Below are positions 1 through 7,926 of a stretch of DNA of 27,134 nucleotides, piece after piece (positions within the stretch are counted from its first letter, which is position 1; each line of letters starts with the position of its first letter). The position numbers and the translations under genes are program-made. This stretch comes from DATJHM01 sp035493895 (lineage in GTDB: Bacteria > Chloroflexota > Ktedonobacteria > Ktedonobacterales > Ktedonobacteraceae). The notes beneath the pieces are model-generated. The model worked only from the letters and a program-made list of their open reading frames with translations. It made no database searches and was not told where the DNA came from. The DNA lies in NCBI GenBank assembly GCA_035493895.1, contig DATJHM010000039.1, forward strand, positions 1-27,134, given 5' to 3'.

Positions 1-1
1 C

Positions 2-319
2 GGACAGATGCAGGGCGGGATCGCGCAAGGGGTAGGTTTTAGCTTGATGGAGCAGGTTGTCATTGACAATGGACATATCCAGACGCCCTCTCTGCGCGAA
101 TATCTCATCCCGACCGCGCTCGATGTGCCGGATATCTCAACGATCATTTTGGCATCCGGTGAAGGTCTGGGCGCTTACGGCAATCGTGGCATCGGTGAGC
201 CGCCCGCCGCTGCATCTGCGGGCGCGATTGCCAATGCGATTTACGACGCGATCGGCGTACGCATCACCGAGCTTCCCATCACGCCGGAACGCGTTTTGCA
301 GGCGCTACGAAGCCGGTAA
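2..319 (+). CDS. Molybdenum hydroxylase (xanthine dehydrogenase family) molybdopterin-binding subunit, C-terminal fragment
   Basis: The reading frame is open from the first bases of the window, so this is the 3' end of a longer gene. The visible 105 or so residues begin GQMQGGIAQGVGFSLMEQ, which matches the glycine-rich GQ.(E/Q)GG..QG.G.(A/S)L.E segment of the large molybdopterin-binding subunit of xanthine dehydrogenase and aldehyde oxidase. They continue with a GEPP..A motif and a ..AI.DA.G.R..ELP.TPE.. tail, as usual at the end of this subunit. These enzymes hydroxylate purines, aldehydes or CO-like substrates using a Mo cofactor, FAD and [2Fe-2S] clusters. The other subunits would lie upstream, outside the window. 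The substrate cannot be told from the fragment. Confidence 0.9.
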   Translation, partial: GQMQGGIAQGVGFSLMEQVVIDNGHIQTPSLREYLIPTALDVPDISTIILASGEGLGAYGNRGIGEPPAAASAGAIANAIYDAIGVRITELPITPERVLQALRSR

Positions 320-325
320 TCCATT

Positions 326-436
326 TGTAGAGGTGGGGTTTATCTCCGCCTGGGTGGTTGTCGGCCCAGGCGGAGATAAACCCCGCCTCTACATGGGGAT
401 ATCGCATACCAGGCGGAGATAAACCCCGCCTCTACA
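326..436. repeat. Cluster of three palindromic repeat units (dispersed GC-rich repeat)
   Basis: A 29-base arm at 326-354 is the inverted copy of 365-393, with one mismatch that would still be a G-U pair in RNA, across a 10-base spacer. A third copy lies at 409-436 in the same orientation as the second. Each unit reads about AGGCGGAGATAAACCCCGCC followed by TCTACA. The unit is itself partly self-complementary, with AGGCGG facing CCGCCT. A looser relative occurs at 8041-8064. The arrangement starts 7 bases after the stop codon of the molybdenum hydroxylase, so it may also act as a transcript-end hairpin, but there is no T-run. Confidence 0.8.
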
Positions 437-751
437 CCAATGTACCAATCAAGCAAACGCTCATTCTCACATGTGCATAGATCGCAACCAGAAAACGGCA
501 TTTTTAATCTGATTTTAACCATATATGCATTACTTCTAAACCTGCTGCCTCTAATATTTGTTTTGTTCGATCTGCTAGTAATAGAGATCGATGGTTGTGG
601 CGACTATTTCTTATGTTAAAAATCTGTAATAAAAAAACAGAGAGACGTTCTTCAGCAATATGCGCACTATCGAATATGCTGATATTTGCCGCCGAAAATT
701 TCTCTATGCGCAAAGAACTGAAAGCGGTCTTTCTAAGGAAAGTGTATGTAA
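437..751. other. AT-rich intergenic region upstream of the GH5 gene
   Basis: No credible gene is seen here. The stretch is AT-rich and presumably carries the promoter of the GH5 gene. A 7-bp inverted repeat, TCGATCT (567-573) facing AGATCGA (585-591), could be an operator or a small hairpin. I could not single out a -35/-10 pair with confidence. Confidence 0.4.
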
Positions 752-3424
752 GTGCGACAAATGTTCTTTCTGCGAAAGTGGATACTCCCTGTTGCGGTCC
801 TGCTGATTATTTTCAGTGGCATTGCCAGTTTCTGGTTCGTCAATGCGGCGAGCCACGCAAATGCTGCCAGTAGCCTCCCCTATCACATGACCGCCGCAGG
901 CCCCTATCACACCCAGGGGAACCAGATCCTGGATGCGCAGGGGCAACCTTATCTCTTTCATGGCCTGGGACGTGATGGGTTGGAATATAATTGTGCTGGC
1001 GATGGGCCTCTGGATGCGCAACACCTCGCTTATATGGGTCCTGGTACCAATGTTGCGGGAGGCACTTATTGGTGGGGGAATACTATCCGTTTACCGATCT
1101 CCGAGGGGTTCTGGTTACATGGTGATGCCGCTCATGGATGTACTGCTGCTCAGTATCAGGCGCTGGTGAAGACCACGGTCGCAACCATCAATAGCCTGAA
1201 TCTCAATGCGATCCTGGATCTGCAATGGGTGGATGCCGGTGGTAATTCTCCTGGCAGTGGCAGTTCCTGGCCTATGCCTGATGCCGATAGCGTGACGTTC
1301 TGGCAGCAGGCCGCAACGCTCTATAAATCCAGTCCGAATGTGCTGTTTGAGATTTATAATGAGCCGAATCCTGCGAACTGGGCGTGCTGGCAGACCGGTT
1401 GTAGCGTCACCTCTACATCATATTCAAGTAGCTGCAATTGTCAGGTCGCGGCCACATATCAGGCCGTAGGTATGCAAACCCTTGTCAATACAATACGTGG
1501 GGCCGGGGCGACCAATCTGGTTCTGGCCGCAGGTTCTAACTGGGGCTTTGATCTCAGTGGCGTGAGTAGCAAGGGTGGTCTGACCGGTTCTAATATCGTC
1601 TACGATACGCATCCTTATCCCTATCAGGGGAAAATGACCACAGCCGACTGGGATGCCAGCTTTGGTCCGCTCAGCGCCAATGCGCCGGTCATTTCGACGG
1701 AGAGCGGCTCATACGACTGTAAAAGCACGTTTGAAACTTCGCTTCTCTCTTATCTTGATAGCCATCAGATTGGCTGGCTGGGCTGGGCCTGGTCGGTTCA
1801 GGGCGCTGCGACGTCCGTGTGTGGCTATCCACAGGTTATTACGGACTATCAGGGGACACCGGCAGCAACGATGGGACAGACCGAATATCAGCATTTGTTG
1901 AGCTATGTGCCAGCCGGGACGCAGCCGCCAGCGCCACCCGCACCCGCGAAGCCGACGACCCCAGCCGCCCCGACTGGTCCTACCGCGCCTGCCCCGCCCG
2001 TCTCGGCGAACAATCCCCCTCCCTTGAACAATCCGACCAGCAAAACGTGGTATTTTGCCGAGGGACGCGTTGGCGCTAATTTCACCGAATATCTGACGAT
2101 GAGCAATCCCAGTACATCAGTTGATTGTCCTGTTTCTATTCAATATCTGCTCTCAAGCGGGAAGATCATTCCCAAAAGCGTGACTGTACCACACGCCAGC
2201 CGTGTGACCGAGTCCGTGAATCAGGATCTCAATCTGCCTGCGAACCGGGCAGGTGCTGCGGATGTCTCAACTATTCTGTCGGCTGGTGCAAGCTGTCCAG
2301 GTATTGTGGCTGAGCGTCCTATGTACTTCAACTGGCATGGCATTGCCAGTGGTAGTGATGTGGTTGGCGCGACACATCTGGGACAATCCTTCTACTTTGC
2401 TGATGTCCCGAGCGGCAGTGGCTATTCTTCCTTTGTGACGATTCTCAATCCTCCCGGAGGAAGTGTCGCTACGATCACGGCTGGCTATTATGCGGGCGGC
2501 CGACAGATTGGCCACCAGAGCATCACGCTGCAACCGGGCTCACGAGGAACGCTTTCTCCGGCAAGCGCGGCTTTGCCAGCTCATACTGCGCTGGTCGTCG
2601 AATCGAACCAGCCGGTGATGGTTGAACGGCCCGTTTACTTTGCCAACGTTGCTGCTGGTAACGCAGGCACAGTTTCTGGCGCGGCCTCCGTTGCCGGTGC
2701 CCAGGCGCTGGCGAAAGACTGGCTATTTGCTGAAGGCTATACAGGCGGTCGCTTCCAGGAAAATCTGGTCATTGCAAATCTGGATACGGCTGCGCTGGCA
2801 ACGGCGAATGTCACGATCAATATCGAGTATGATAACGGTACGAAAAAGACCTTCACGGTGCCAGTTGGCCCCATGAGTCAGGTGATCTGGAATGTTAACC
2901 AGAATGCCGCCGCCGGTAATATCTCGGCAGATGTCAGCGCAGCGGGTGCCAATATTGTAGTCGAGCGAGAATTGTATTATCAATACAGTCACAGTATCGT
3001 GCAAAGCAATGGCTTCCAGGTGGGCGCAAGAGGGGGCAGCGACGTTATCGGTCAGGTTGGTCCAGCTTCCACGACGACCTATAACTTTGCTGAAGGCTAC
3101 AGCAATAAGGGGTATAACGAGTGGCTGACGTTGCAAAATCCGACCAGTGCAACTGAGACGATCTACCTGACGTTGCGCAATGGCTATGGTCGAGTGTATT
3201 CGCCGCCGGGCATTCAGGTGCCTGCTGCCAGTCGTCATACTGTGGATATCACGGCCATGGTGCTACAGGCGCTGGTACGCGCTGGCGATGATCATCGTGG
3301 TTACGAAGTATCTCTGACTGCGTATACGACCGGAGGCGCTTTTGTGGCCGAACGCCCGATGTATTCCAATACTGGTGGGGGAGGTACACAGGGCGGTACG
3401 GATGTGATTGGCTATACTGCTTAA
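752..3424 (+). CDS. Secreted glycoside hydrolase family 5 (cellulase-like) with Pro-rich linker and four FAEG repeats
   Basis: The protein has 890 residues. A GTG start at 752 follows an in-frame stop (749-751) and an AAGGAAAG ribosome site (735-742); ATG 761 is an alternative. Residues 1-35 form a signal peptide or N-terminal anchor (basic start, then a hydrophobic run at 10-30). Residues 45-385 are a GH5-type barrel: the NEP motif at 203-205 gives the proton donor Glu204, THPY lies at 286-289, and Glu317 in STESG is the likely nucleophile. A Pro/Ala/Thr linker spans about 388-430. Four repeats of about 110 residues follow, opening near 432, 545, 655 and 776 with (W/F/L/N)(F)A(E/D)(G/V) and often ending VERP.YF then GSDVIG. 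The GH5 part should cleave beta-1,4-glucan or mannan outside the cell. The repeats are probably beta-sandwich modules for surface or polysaccharide contact, which is inference. The substrate is not decided by the sequence. Confidence 0.88.
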   Translation: MRQMFFLRKWILPVAVLLIIFSGIASFWFVNAASHANAASSLPYHMTAAGPYHTQGNQILDAQGQPYLFHGLGRDGLEYNCAGDGPLDAQHLAYMGPGTNVAGGTYWWGNTIRLPISEGFWLHGDAAHGCTAAQYQALVKTTVATINSLNLNAILDLQWVDAGGNSPGSGSSWPMPDADSVTFWQQAATLYKSSPNVLFEIYNEPNPANWACWQTGCSVTSTSYSSSCNCQVAATYQAVGMQTLVNTIRGAGATNLVLAAGSNWGFDLSGVSSKGGLTGSNIVYDTHPYPYQGKMTTADWDASFGPLSANAPVISTESGSYDCKSTFETSLLSYLDSHQIGWLGWAWSVQGAATSVCGYPQVITDYQGTPAATMGQTEYQHLLSYVPAGTQPPAPPAPAKPTTPAAPTGPTAPAPPVSANNPPPLNNPTSKTWYFAEGRVGANFTEYLTMSNPSTSVDCPVSIQYLLSSGKIIPKSVTVPHASRVTESVNQDLNLPANRAGAADVSTILSAGASCPGIVAERPMYFNWHGIASGSDVVGATHLGQSFYFADVPSGSGYSSFVTILNPPGGSVATITAGYYAGGRQIGHQSITLQPGSRGTLSPASAALPAHTALVVESNQPVMVERPVYFANVAAGNAGTVSGAASVAGAQALAKDWLFAEGYTGGRFQENLVIANLDTAALATANVTINIEYDNGTKKTFTVPVGPMSQVIWNVNQNAAAGNISADVSAAGANIVVERELYYQYSHSIVQSNGFQVGARGGSDVIGQVGPASTTTYNFAEGYSNKGYNEWLTLQNPTSATETIYLTLRNGYGRVYSPPGIQVPAASRHTVDITAMVLQALVRAGDDHRGYEVSLTAYTTGGAFVAERPMYSNTGGGGTQGGTDVIGYTA

Positions 3425-3454
3425 CCAATCTCTCTTGTAGGGAAAACTGATTGT

Positions 3455-3488
3455 AGAAGCCCGGGGAAATAATACCCCGGGCTTCTTT
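3455..3488 (+). terminator. Hairpin terminator of the GH5 gene
   Basis: A perfect 12-bp stem, AGAAGCCCGGGG (3455-3466) facing CCCCGGGCTTCT (3475-3486), has an 8-base AT loop and a short T-run. It lies 31 bases after the GH5 stop codon. Confidence 0.8.
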
Positions 3489-3569
3489 AGAAAAGATGAG
3501 CCTACGCCTAATTTTTCCATATCTTCTGACGGAGTGTCGTATGACGTGCGAGCATATCAATATCCTGTT

Positions 3570-3604
3570 TATCCTTGACCAATCGTTCCAGGATAGTGTA
3601 TACT
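3570..3604 (+). promoter_or_regulatory. tetR promoter with overlapping palindromic operator
   Basis: TTGACC (3575-3580) and TATACT (3599-3604), 18 bases apart, form a good sigma-70 type promoter. The -35 box sits inside an imperfect palindrome at 3570-3595: an 11-base left arm TATCCTTGACC, the centre AATC and the right arm GTTCCAGGATA, with 9 of 11 positions paired. The same centre and flanks, TTGA..AATCGTTC, recur in front of the next gene, so this is the likely autoregulatory site of the TetR protein. Confidence 0.7.
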
Positions 3605-3643
3605 ACTCTCAATAAGAAAGAGAAAGGAGCATTGGGTGATACG

Positions 3644-4225
3644 ATGGCGGGGAAGAAATCATTTCTGCCAGATCAGGCACTGGGCAAAGCCATGAATCTG
3701 TTCTGGAAGCAGGGATATGAAGGATCATCTGTTGAGAATCTTGTTCAATGCACGGGTCTTGGGCGCGGGAGTCTTTATGACACCTTTGGCGACAAGCATG
3801 CCCTGTATCTTGCGGCTCTGAAGCGATACATCGAAGCGTATCAGGAGCAAATAGGGACATCTCAGCCGCAAACGGGTTCTCTCTCTGAGACACTTGAGCA
3901 CTTTTTTCAAACCTGTATCGACGGTTTACTCAGTGATCCAGCTCGCCGTGGTTGCTTTCTTGTCAATGCCGCAGTAGAAATGGCCCCGTATGATCCAGAG
4001 ATAAATGCAGAGGTACAGTCTGCGCTACAAAAGATAGAGGAACGATTTTATCTTCTCCTCGTCAAAGCGCAGGTCGCTGGTGAACTCTCCTGGACACACA
4101 ATCCCCATCAATACGCGCATTTCTTGTTGGGAACGTTGATCAGCATTCGCGTCCTGGCACGTGCCCGGCAGGATCGCAACGTGCTCGAAAATATTATGCA
4201 AACGGCACTCTCAGTGTTTCGCTAA
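3644..4225 (+). CDS. TetR/AcrR family transcriptional regulator
   Basis: The predicted protein has 193 residues. The N-terminal helix-turn-helix is clear (ALGKAMNLFWKQGYEGSSVE, then GLGRGSLYDTFGDKHALY at about residues 30-50), matching the TetR pattern ..A...F...G...T....I....G...G.LY.HF..K..L. The C-terminal 130 residues are a helical ligand-binding domain of the AcrR/NemR type. The open frame extends upstream to 3575, but that start would lie in the operator and -35 box, so ATG 3644 with AAAGGAG (3623-3629) is preferred; TTG 3632 is possible. The gene lies 73 bases before an SDR oxidoreductase, and both are preceded by the same palindrome. It therefore most likely represses itself and the SDR gene until an unknown, perhaps electrophilic or aromatic, ligand binds. 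Confidence 0.9.
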   Translation: MAGKKSFLPDQALGKAMNLFWKQGYEGSSVENLVQCTGLGRGSLYDTFGDKHALYLAALKRYIEAYQEQIGTSQPQTGSLSETLEHFFQTCIDGLLSDPARRGCFLVNAAVEMAPYDPEINAEVQSALQKIEERFYLLLVKAQVAGELSWTHNPHQYAHFLLGTLISIRVLARARQDRNVLENIMQTALSVFR

Positions 4226-4240
4226 TTTTTTTTGTTTTTA

Positions 4241-4262
4241 TGTTTGAATAATCGTTCAAACA
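4241..4262 (+). promoter_or_regulatory. Second TetR operator, upstream of the SDR gene
   Basis: TGTTTGAAT - AATC - GTTCAAACA forms a palindrome with 8 of 9 arm positions paired and the same geometry (9-base arms around AATC) as the site at 3570-3595. TTGAAT (4244-4249) occupies the same place as the -35 box of the tetR promoter. The corresponding -10 (near 4266-4274) is weak, so the promoter itself is less certain than the operator. Confidence 0.7.
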
Positions 4263-4298
4263 TGCTTCTACTGATCGCTTATGAAAGGATCAATCACG

Positions 4299-5036
4299 AT
4301 GCGTATTCAAGACTCAGTGGTACTCATTACCGGTGGTAATCGCGGACTCGGGAAATCGTTGGTACAGGCGTTCCTGGATGCAGGTGCGAAGAAGATCTAC
4401 GTGGGGAGCCGTACGTTGATAGAGACCGCCGATCCCCGTCTTCAGCCCATCAAACTGGATATCACCAATGCTCGCGATGTGGAGGCTGCGGCTGAAGTGT
4501 GTCGGGATGTCACTATCCTTGTGAATAATGCTGGCGTTGCTGGTTTCCCAACCTTTCTTACTGCGCCATCGCTGACCCCGGCACGAGAGATGATGGAAAC
4601 GAATTATTTTGGCACCTTAGCCATGGCTCGCGCCTTTGCGCCTGTGCTGAAGCGCAATGGAGGCGGAGTACTCGTCAACATGTTGTCGGTTTTAAGCTGG
4701 TTTACCACTCCCTCGAGCGGAATGTATAGCGCATCCAAGTACGCCGCATTGTCGCTGACGGATGGTATTCGCACCGAACTACGTGCGCAGGGGACACTGG
4801 TGACGGCCGTCCATGCTGGCTATATCGATACCGACATGGTTGCTAACATCAACGCCCCCAAAACCAGTCCCGAAACAATTGCTGCGAGCATTATAGAAGG
4901 GGTTGAGCAGGATCGTGAGGAGGTTCTCGCAGATCAACCCAGCCATCGGGTCAAGGCCGCGCTTGCCAGCGATCGACAGGGATTCTATCAGCAGGTCCAG
5001 GCGGATTGGGATAAAGCTCAGCAGCAAGTTGGCTGA
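4299..5036 (+). CDS. Short-chain dehydrogenase/reductase (SDR)
   Basis: This 245-residue classical SDR carries the Rossmann nucleotide motif TGGNRGLG at residues 11-18, NNAG at 76-79, and the catalytic set Asn102, Ser130, Tyr143 and Lys147 (YSASK). It should reduce a carbonyl or oxidise an alcohol with NAD(P)H in the cytosol; the substrate is unknown. An upstream in-frame ATG at 4281 exists, but GAAAGGA (4283-4289) lies 9 bases before ATG 4299, and the protein then begins directly with the first beta strand. The gene follows a TetR regulator and shares its operator, which suggests induction by the compound that the enzyme detoxifies. Confidence 0.9.
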   Translation: MRIQDSVVLITGGNRGLGKSLVQAFLDAGAKKIYVGSRTLIETADPRLQPIKLDITNARDVEAAAEVCRDVTILVNNAGVAGFPTFLTAPSLTPAREMMETNYFGTLAMARAFAPVLKRNGGGVLVNMLSVLSWFTTPSSGMYSASKYAALSLTDGIRTELRAQGTLVTAVHAGYIDTDMVANINAPKTSPETIAASIIEGVEQDREEVLADQPSHRVKAALASDRQGFYQQVQADWDKAQQQVG

Positions 5037-5065
5037 TCGGAAGAGATACCCCGAACTTTTTGCGT

Positions 5066-5113
5066 GGGTACAGCAACAGGTTCTCGTCGCATGTTGAGCC
5101 TGTTGTTGTACCC
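5066..5113 (+). terminator. Stem-loop downstream of the SDR gene
   Basis: GGGTACAGCAACAGG (5066-5080) faces CCTGTTGTTGTACCC (5099-5113): a 15-bp stem with one G-U pair and an 18-base loop. It lies 29 bases past the SDR stop, between convergent genes. No T-run follows, so termination is likely but not proven. Confidence 0.5.
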
Positions 5114-5209
5114 TGTTGTGTTTGCGTTCACGATGCTCTTTCGCACACAGCGAGATTCATCGACGTCGATTTTTTGCTCTGGTTTACAATGGCAATCTCT
5201 CAATTTATT

Positions 5210-6487
5210 CTATGACATCATGATATCATCCCCTCCTGACGTCCTTCTTTCTTTCAGCGTCGATGAGCGGTCGAGCAAGTAGCTCCATAAGACAAGACCC
5301 AATGCAATGAGCGTGAATAGTGCAGATAACGCGGGGACGAAGGGCAGACCAGCCTGGCTTGCGAACACATATCCTCCCAGTGCTGATCCTGCTACATTGC
5401 CCAGATTGGAGGCGGAGACGTTGATGACCGAGGCCAGACTGGTCGCATCAGCGGCCTGTTGCAGTACGCGTATCTGCATGGGAATCATCATGGCATAGGA
5501 AGCACTTGCCCAGAGAAAGAGAAGAATGACTGTCATGACCTGATTATGTCCGGCACTCATGAAGACGAGCAACATGAGCGGAACGAAGATCTGTAGCCCC
5601 ATCAGCGATGGCAGTAAGCGCCAACCGGCCAGCCTTCCTCCAATCAGATTGCCGATGATCGAACCAATTCCAAAGATCAGGAGCAGCGGAGCAATGAAAA
5701 TCGGCGCAAAGCCCGAGATACGCTCCATGAGGGGCGTGATATACGTCATGAGCGTGAAAATTCCACCACAGCCGCAGACAGTGATCAATAGTGCCAGGAT
5801 CTCGCGCAGACGTAAGAGATGACGAAACTGGTGTTTCAGGCGCATCGTCTCTGATTCTCGCTTGATAGGAGGGATCAGCAATGCGATCGCTAGAAAAGCG
5901 CAGATCCCTACGATAGTAATCAGCAAGAAAGGAATATGCCAGCCGAATGTCTGACCAAGCCAGGTCCCCAGCGGAACGCCAATGACAGCCGCGACGGTAA
6001 ACCCACTGAAAACAGTTGCCATGGCGCGTGCCTGTTTCTCCGGTGCCACCAGTTTTGTGACGACGGCAGCGCTCTCGCCAAAGATGACCCCATGCACGAT
6101 TCCCGTCAGGCAGCGTACGACCAGGAGCAGAGAATAGGTGGGCACCACGGCACAGAGCACGTTCCCGAGCAGATAGATTGCCACCGCCCACAACAGGAGC
6201 GCTTTTTTAGGCAGACGGGCCGTCAATGTCGCCAGGAGAGGTGCGCCAATGACGACTCCCAATGCATAGTCAGTGACGAGCATTCCTGCCGCCGGAAGAG
6301 AGATTTGCAGGCTGCTGGCAATATTGGGGAGCAGTCCCATCGGCACCAGCTCTGTCATGCCGATGGCTGCCGGACCAATGGCAAGGGCAAGGGGCGCAAG
6401 TGCGCTACGAGATATGGTGCTTCTGCTTTGCCCTGCTTCATGCTCGTAAGACGAGTCTCGTATCTTCTGATCCGCATGCTGTTTCAT
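5210..6487 (-). CDS. MFS transporter, AraJ/DHA1-like efflux permease
   Basis: This 425-residue membrane protein has about 12 hydrophobic segments after a polar 30-residue N-terminus. The first helix contains GMTELVPMGLLPNI, and the second-third loop region contains DYALGVVIGAPL, both characteristic of the arabinose-efflux-permease (AraJ/YdhP) branch of DHA1 drug:H+ antiporters. It probably exports a drug or small metabolite across the cytoplasmic membrane. Its ATG overlaps the stop codon of the upstream MerR gene by four bases (6484-6487), so the two are translated as an operon. The MerR protein most likely senses the exported compound. Confidence 0.88.
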   Translation of the reverse strand: MKQHADQKIRDSSYEHEAGQSRSTISRSALAPLALAIGPAAIGMTELVPMGLLPNIASSLQISLPAAGMLVTDYALGVVIGAPLLATLTARLPKKALLLWAVAIYLLGNVLCAVVPTYSLLLVVRCLTGIVHGVIFGESAAVVTKLVAPEKQARAMATVFSGFTVAAVIGVPLGTWLGQTFGWHIPFLLITIVGICAFLAIALLIPPIKRESETMRLKHQFRHLLRLREILALLITVCGCGGIFTLMTYITPLMERISGFAPIFIAPLLLIFGIGSIIGNLIGGRLAGWRLLPSLMGLQIFVPLMLLVFMSAGHNQVMTVILLFLWASASYAMMIPMQIRVLQQAADATSLASVINVSASNLGNVAGSALGGYVFASQAGLPFVPALSALFTLIALGLVLWSYLLDRSSTLKERRTSGGDDIMMS

Positions 6488-7320
6488 TGTCTGTTCCCTT
6501 CACTTCCCTGCTTTACGGGAATCTGTACTTCAGCCACTGAGAGCCCATCATCTTCCCGGGTAAGATAAACCTCCCGTCGTGGTTGATCGGGCAGCATCAG
6601 GTAGCTGTTCATCTCGATCCAGTCCGCGAGAGCGAGGCTGGCACTGCACACACTCTGCGGCAAGCACTGATGGAGAATGCTTGCCATTGTCTGGACGGCT
6701 GGTAGTGTGTGGACACGAATTTCCTCGCTCTCTGGTATGCGTTGCATGATGGGGTAGGCCACTTCGAGATCGGTTGCCTCCTCGCACTCCTCACAGCCAT
6801 GCCAGAGGACCAGAGGGGGTAGCGTTGTGGTTGTTGAAGAGGCATTATGATGTTTGAGATACTGGTCCAGCTCTTCAAGAAGCAAAGGAATATAGGTAGG
6901 GGCAGTCTTTTTTCGTATAGACACTACCATCTGTGACTCAACGGGCTTGAGCACGACATCATGCTGAGGTATCGTACCTCCCTCGCATTCAATTTGCCGC
7001 AATCGTCCCTCAATACGAGCCATGCGTGCCTGTTCGCTCTCGATCAACTCCTGGACCTGAGCCTGCTTCAGACGAAACATGCCACGGATCTGCTCTGGAG
7101 GAATCTGCTCATCCAATAACTGCGTAATCTGTTGCAGGGTGAAGCCGAGTTCCTTGTATGCCAGAATGCGATTGAGCCGCAGCAGTTGTTCTGCTTTATA
7201 GGAACGATAGCCTGTGCAGGGGTCAGCATGTGCCGGTTTCAGCAATCCAAGCTGGTCATAGTAGCGGAGCGTTTTCACAGAGACCTGACTGAGCTGAGAA
7301 AATTCGCTAATTTTAAACAT
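6484..7320 (-). CDS. MerR family regulator with GyrI-like effector domain
   Basis: The 278-residue protein starts with a MerR DNA-binding domain: helix-turn-helix ISEFSQLSQVSVKTLRYYDQ at residues 4-23, then wing and dimerisation helix with GYRSY and LLRLNRILAYKELGFTLQQI. A coiled dimer helix at about 80-118 follows, and residues 123-278 are a GyrI/BmrR-type drug-binding module. The start at 7320 is supported by AGGAG about 10 bases upstream. It is the first gene of an operon with an MFS pump, and a MerR-type dyad lies in its own promoter. By analogy with BmrR, BltR and Mta it should activate its operon when a cationic or hydrophobic drug binds. A paralogue lies at 19254-20105. Confidence 0.9.
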   Translation of the reverse strand: MFKISEFSQLSQVSVKTLRYYDQLGLLKPAHADPCTGYRSYKAEQLLRLNRILAYKELGFTLQQITQLLDEQIPPEQIRGMFRLKQAQVQELIESEQARMARIEGRLRQIECEGGTIPQHDVVLKPVESQMVVSIRKKTAPTYIPLLLEELDQYLKHHNASSTTTTLPPLVLWHGCEECEEATDLEVAYPIMQRIPESEEIRVHTLPAVQTMASILHQCLPQSVCSASLALADWIEMNSYLMLPDQPRREVYLTREDDGLSVAEVQIPVKQGSEGNRQ

Positions 7321-7375
7321 GAGCCTTTCTTCTCCTGGTGAGAATATCGCGGACCAGTTTCCTGATCACATGTAT

Positions 7376-7407
7376 ACGATACACCCTCCAGTAGAGGGGA
7401 GAGTCAA
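7376..7407 (-). promoter_or_regulatory. MerR-type promoter: 20-bp spacer with central dyad
   Basis: On the minus strand, TTGACT (7402-7407) and TATCGT (7376-7381) are 20 bases apart. The spacer contains the perfect dyad CCCTC-TACTG-GAGGG (7384-7398), centred within one base of the spacer midpoint. An overlong spacer with a central dyad is the hallmark of promoters that MerR proteins activate by DNA distortion. It lies 55 bases before the MerR start codon. Confidence 0.85.
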
Positions 7408-7469
7408 GAGGAAAAGCATGTCTTACGTATTTATAAGGAGATGTTTCCAGGAACCCAGGAAATGAGGTA

Positions 7470-7490
7470 GCCTCCGGAGATATCGGAGGC
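7470..7490. other. Small stem-loop between HxlR and MerR genes
   Basis: GCCTCCG (7470-7476) faces CGGAGGC (7484-7490), a 7-bp stem. It is 40 bases downstream of the HxlR stop and could end that transcript, though no T-run follows on the minus strand. Confidence 0.35.
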
Positions 7491-7530
7491 CCTTTGCTTG
7501 CTATAAAATGTCCCGATCCATTCCATGCGT

Positions 7531-7905
7531 TCAATCGCCAGACAATGCAAGCGACTCGCTTGCCTGTTCGTCTTCCGACGGAGCCCATGCATCCATAGCG
7601 TTTTCTGAGCTGGCCCATACACTCATGGCGGCAAAAATGGGTTGGAGACGTCTCCCTCGTTCGGTCAGCTCATATTCGACGTGCAAGGGTACCTCTGAGT
7701 AGATCGTACGTGTCACGATTCCTCGCTCTTCGAGCATACGTAATCGATCGGTCAGCGTTTTCGGGCTAATCGGATGCAACGAACGGCGCAATTCCCCAAA
7801 ACGGTTGATGCCGTTGAATAAGTCACGGAGGATGAGCAGGGTCCATTTGCCTTCCAGCATCTCCAGGACAGGTTCTATTGAGCCAGAGCATGCGGATTCG
7901 ATCAT
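7531..7905 (-). CDS. HxlR family winged-helix regulator
   Basis: This 124-residue protein carries the HxlR signature: a Cys near the N-terminus (residue 5), IEPVLEMLEGKWTLLILRDLF at about 10-30, FGELRRSLHPISPKTLTDRLRMLEERGIV as the recognition helix region, and the wing VEYELTERGRRL. HxlR proteins form DNA-binding dimers that often sense aldehydes, quinones or oxidants through the N-terminal Cys and repress neighbouring oxidoreductase genes. Here the only close downstream genes in the same direction are the MerR-MFS pair, which has its own promoter, so the target is unclear. The last 25 residues are acidic and poorly conserved. Confidence 0.88.
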   Translation of the reverse strand: MIESACSGSIEPVLEMLEGKWTLLILRDLFNGINRFGELRRSLHPISPKTLTDRLRMLEERGIVTRTIYSEVPLHVEYELTERGRRLQPIFAAMSVWASSENAMDAWAPSEDEQASESLALSGD

Positions 7906-7926
7906 CGGGTATTTCTTTCTAGTTCA

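Noticed and set aside
2723..3238. 171-codon minus-strand frame inside the GH5 gene
   Set aside because: It lies wholly antisense to clear FAEG repeat sequence and has no family resemblance.
3575..3643. N-terminal extension of the TetR protein starting at TTG 3575
   Set aside because: That start is itself the -35 box and part of the operator; a promoter at 3575-3604 puts the transcript start near 3611, so translation must begin further downstream.
5057..5127. TTTGCGT on both sides of the 5066-5113 stem-loop as a target duplication
   Set aside because: The right copy is separated from the stem by seven bases, so the repeats do not bracket the element exactly; chance is likely.
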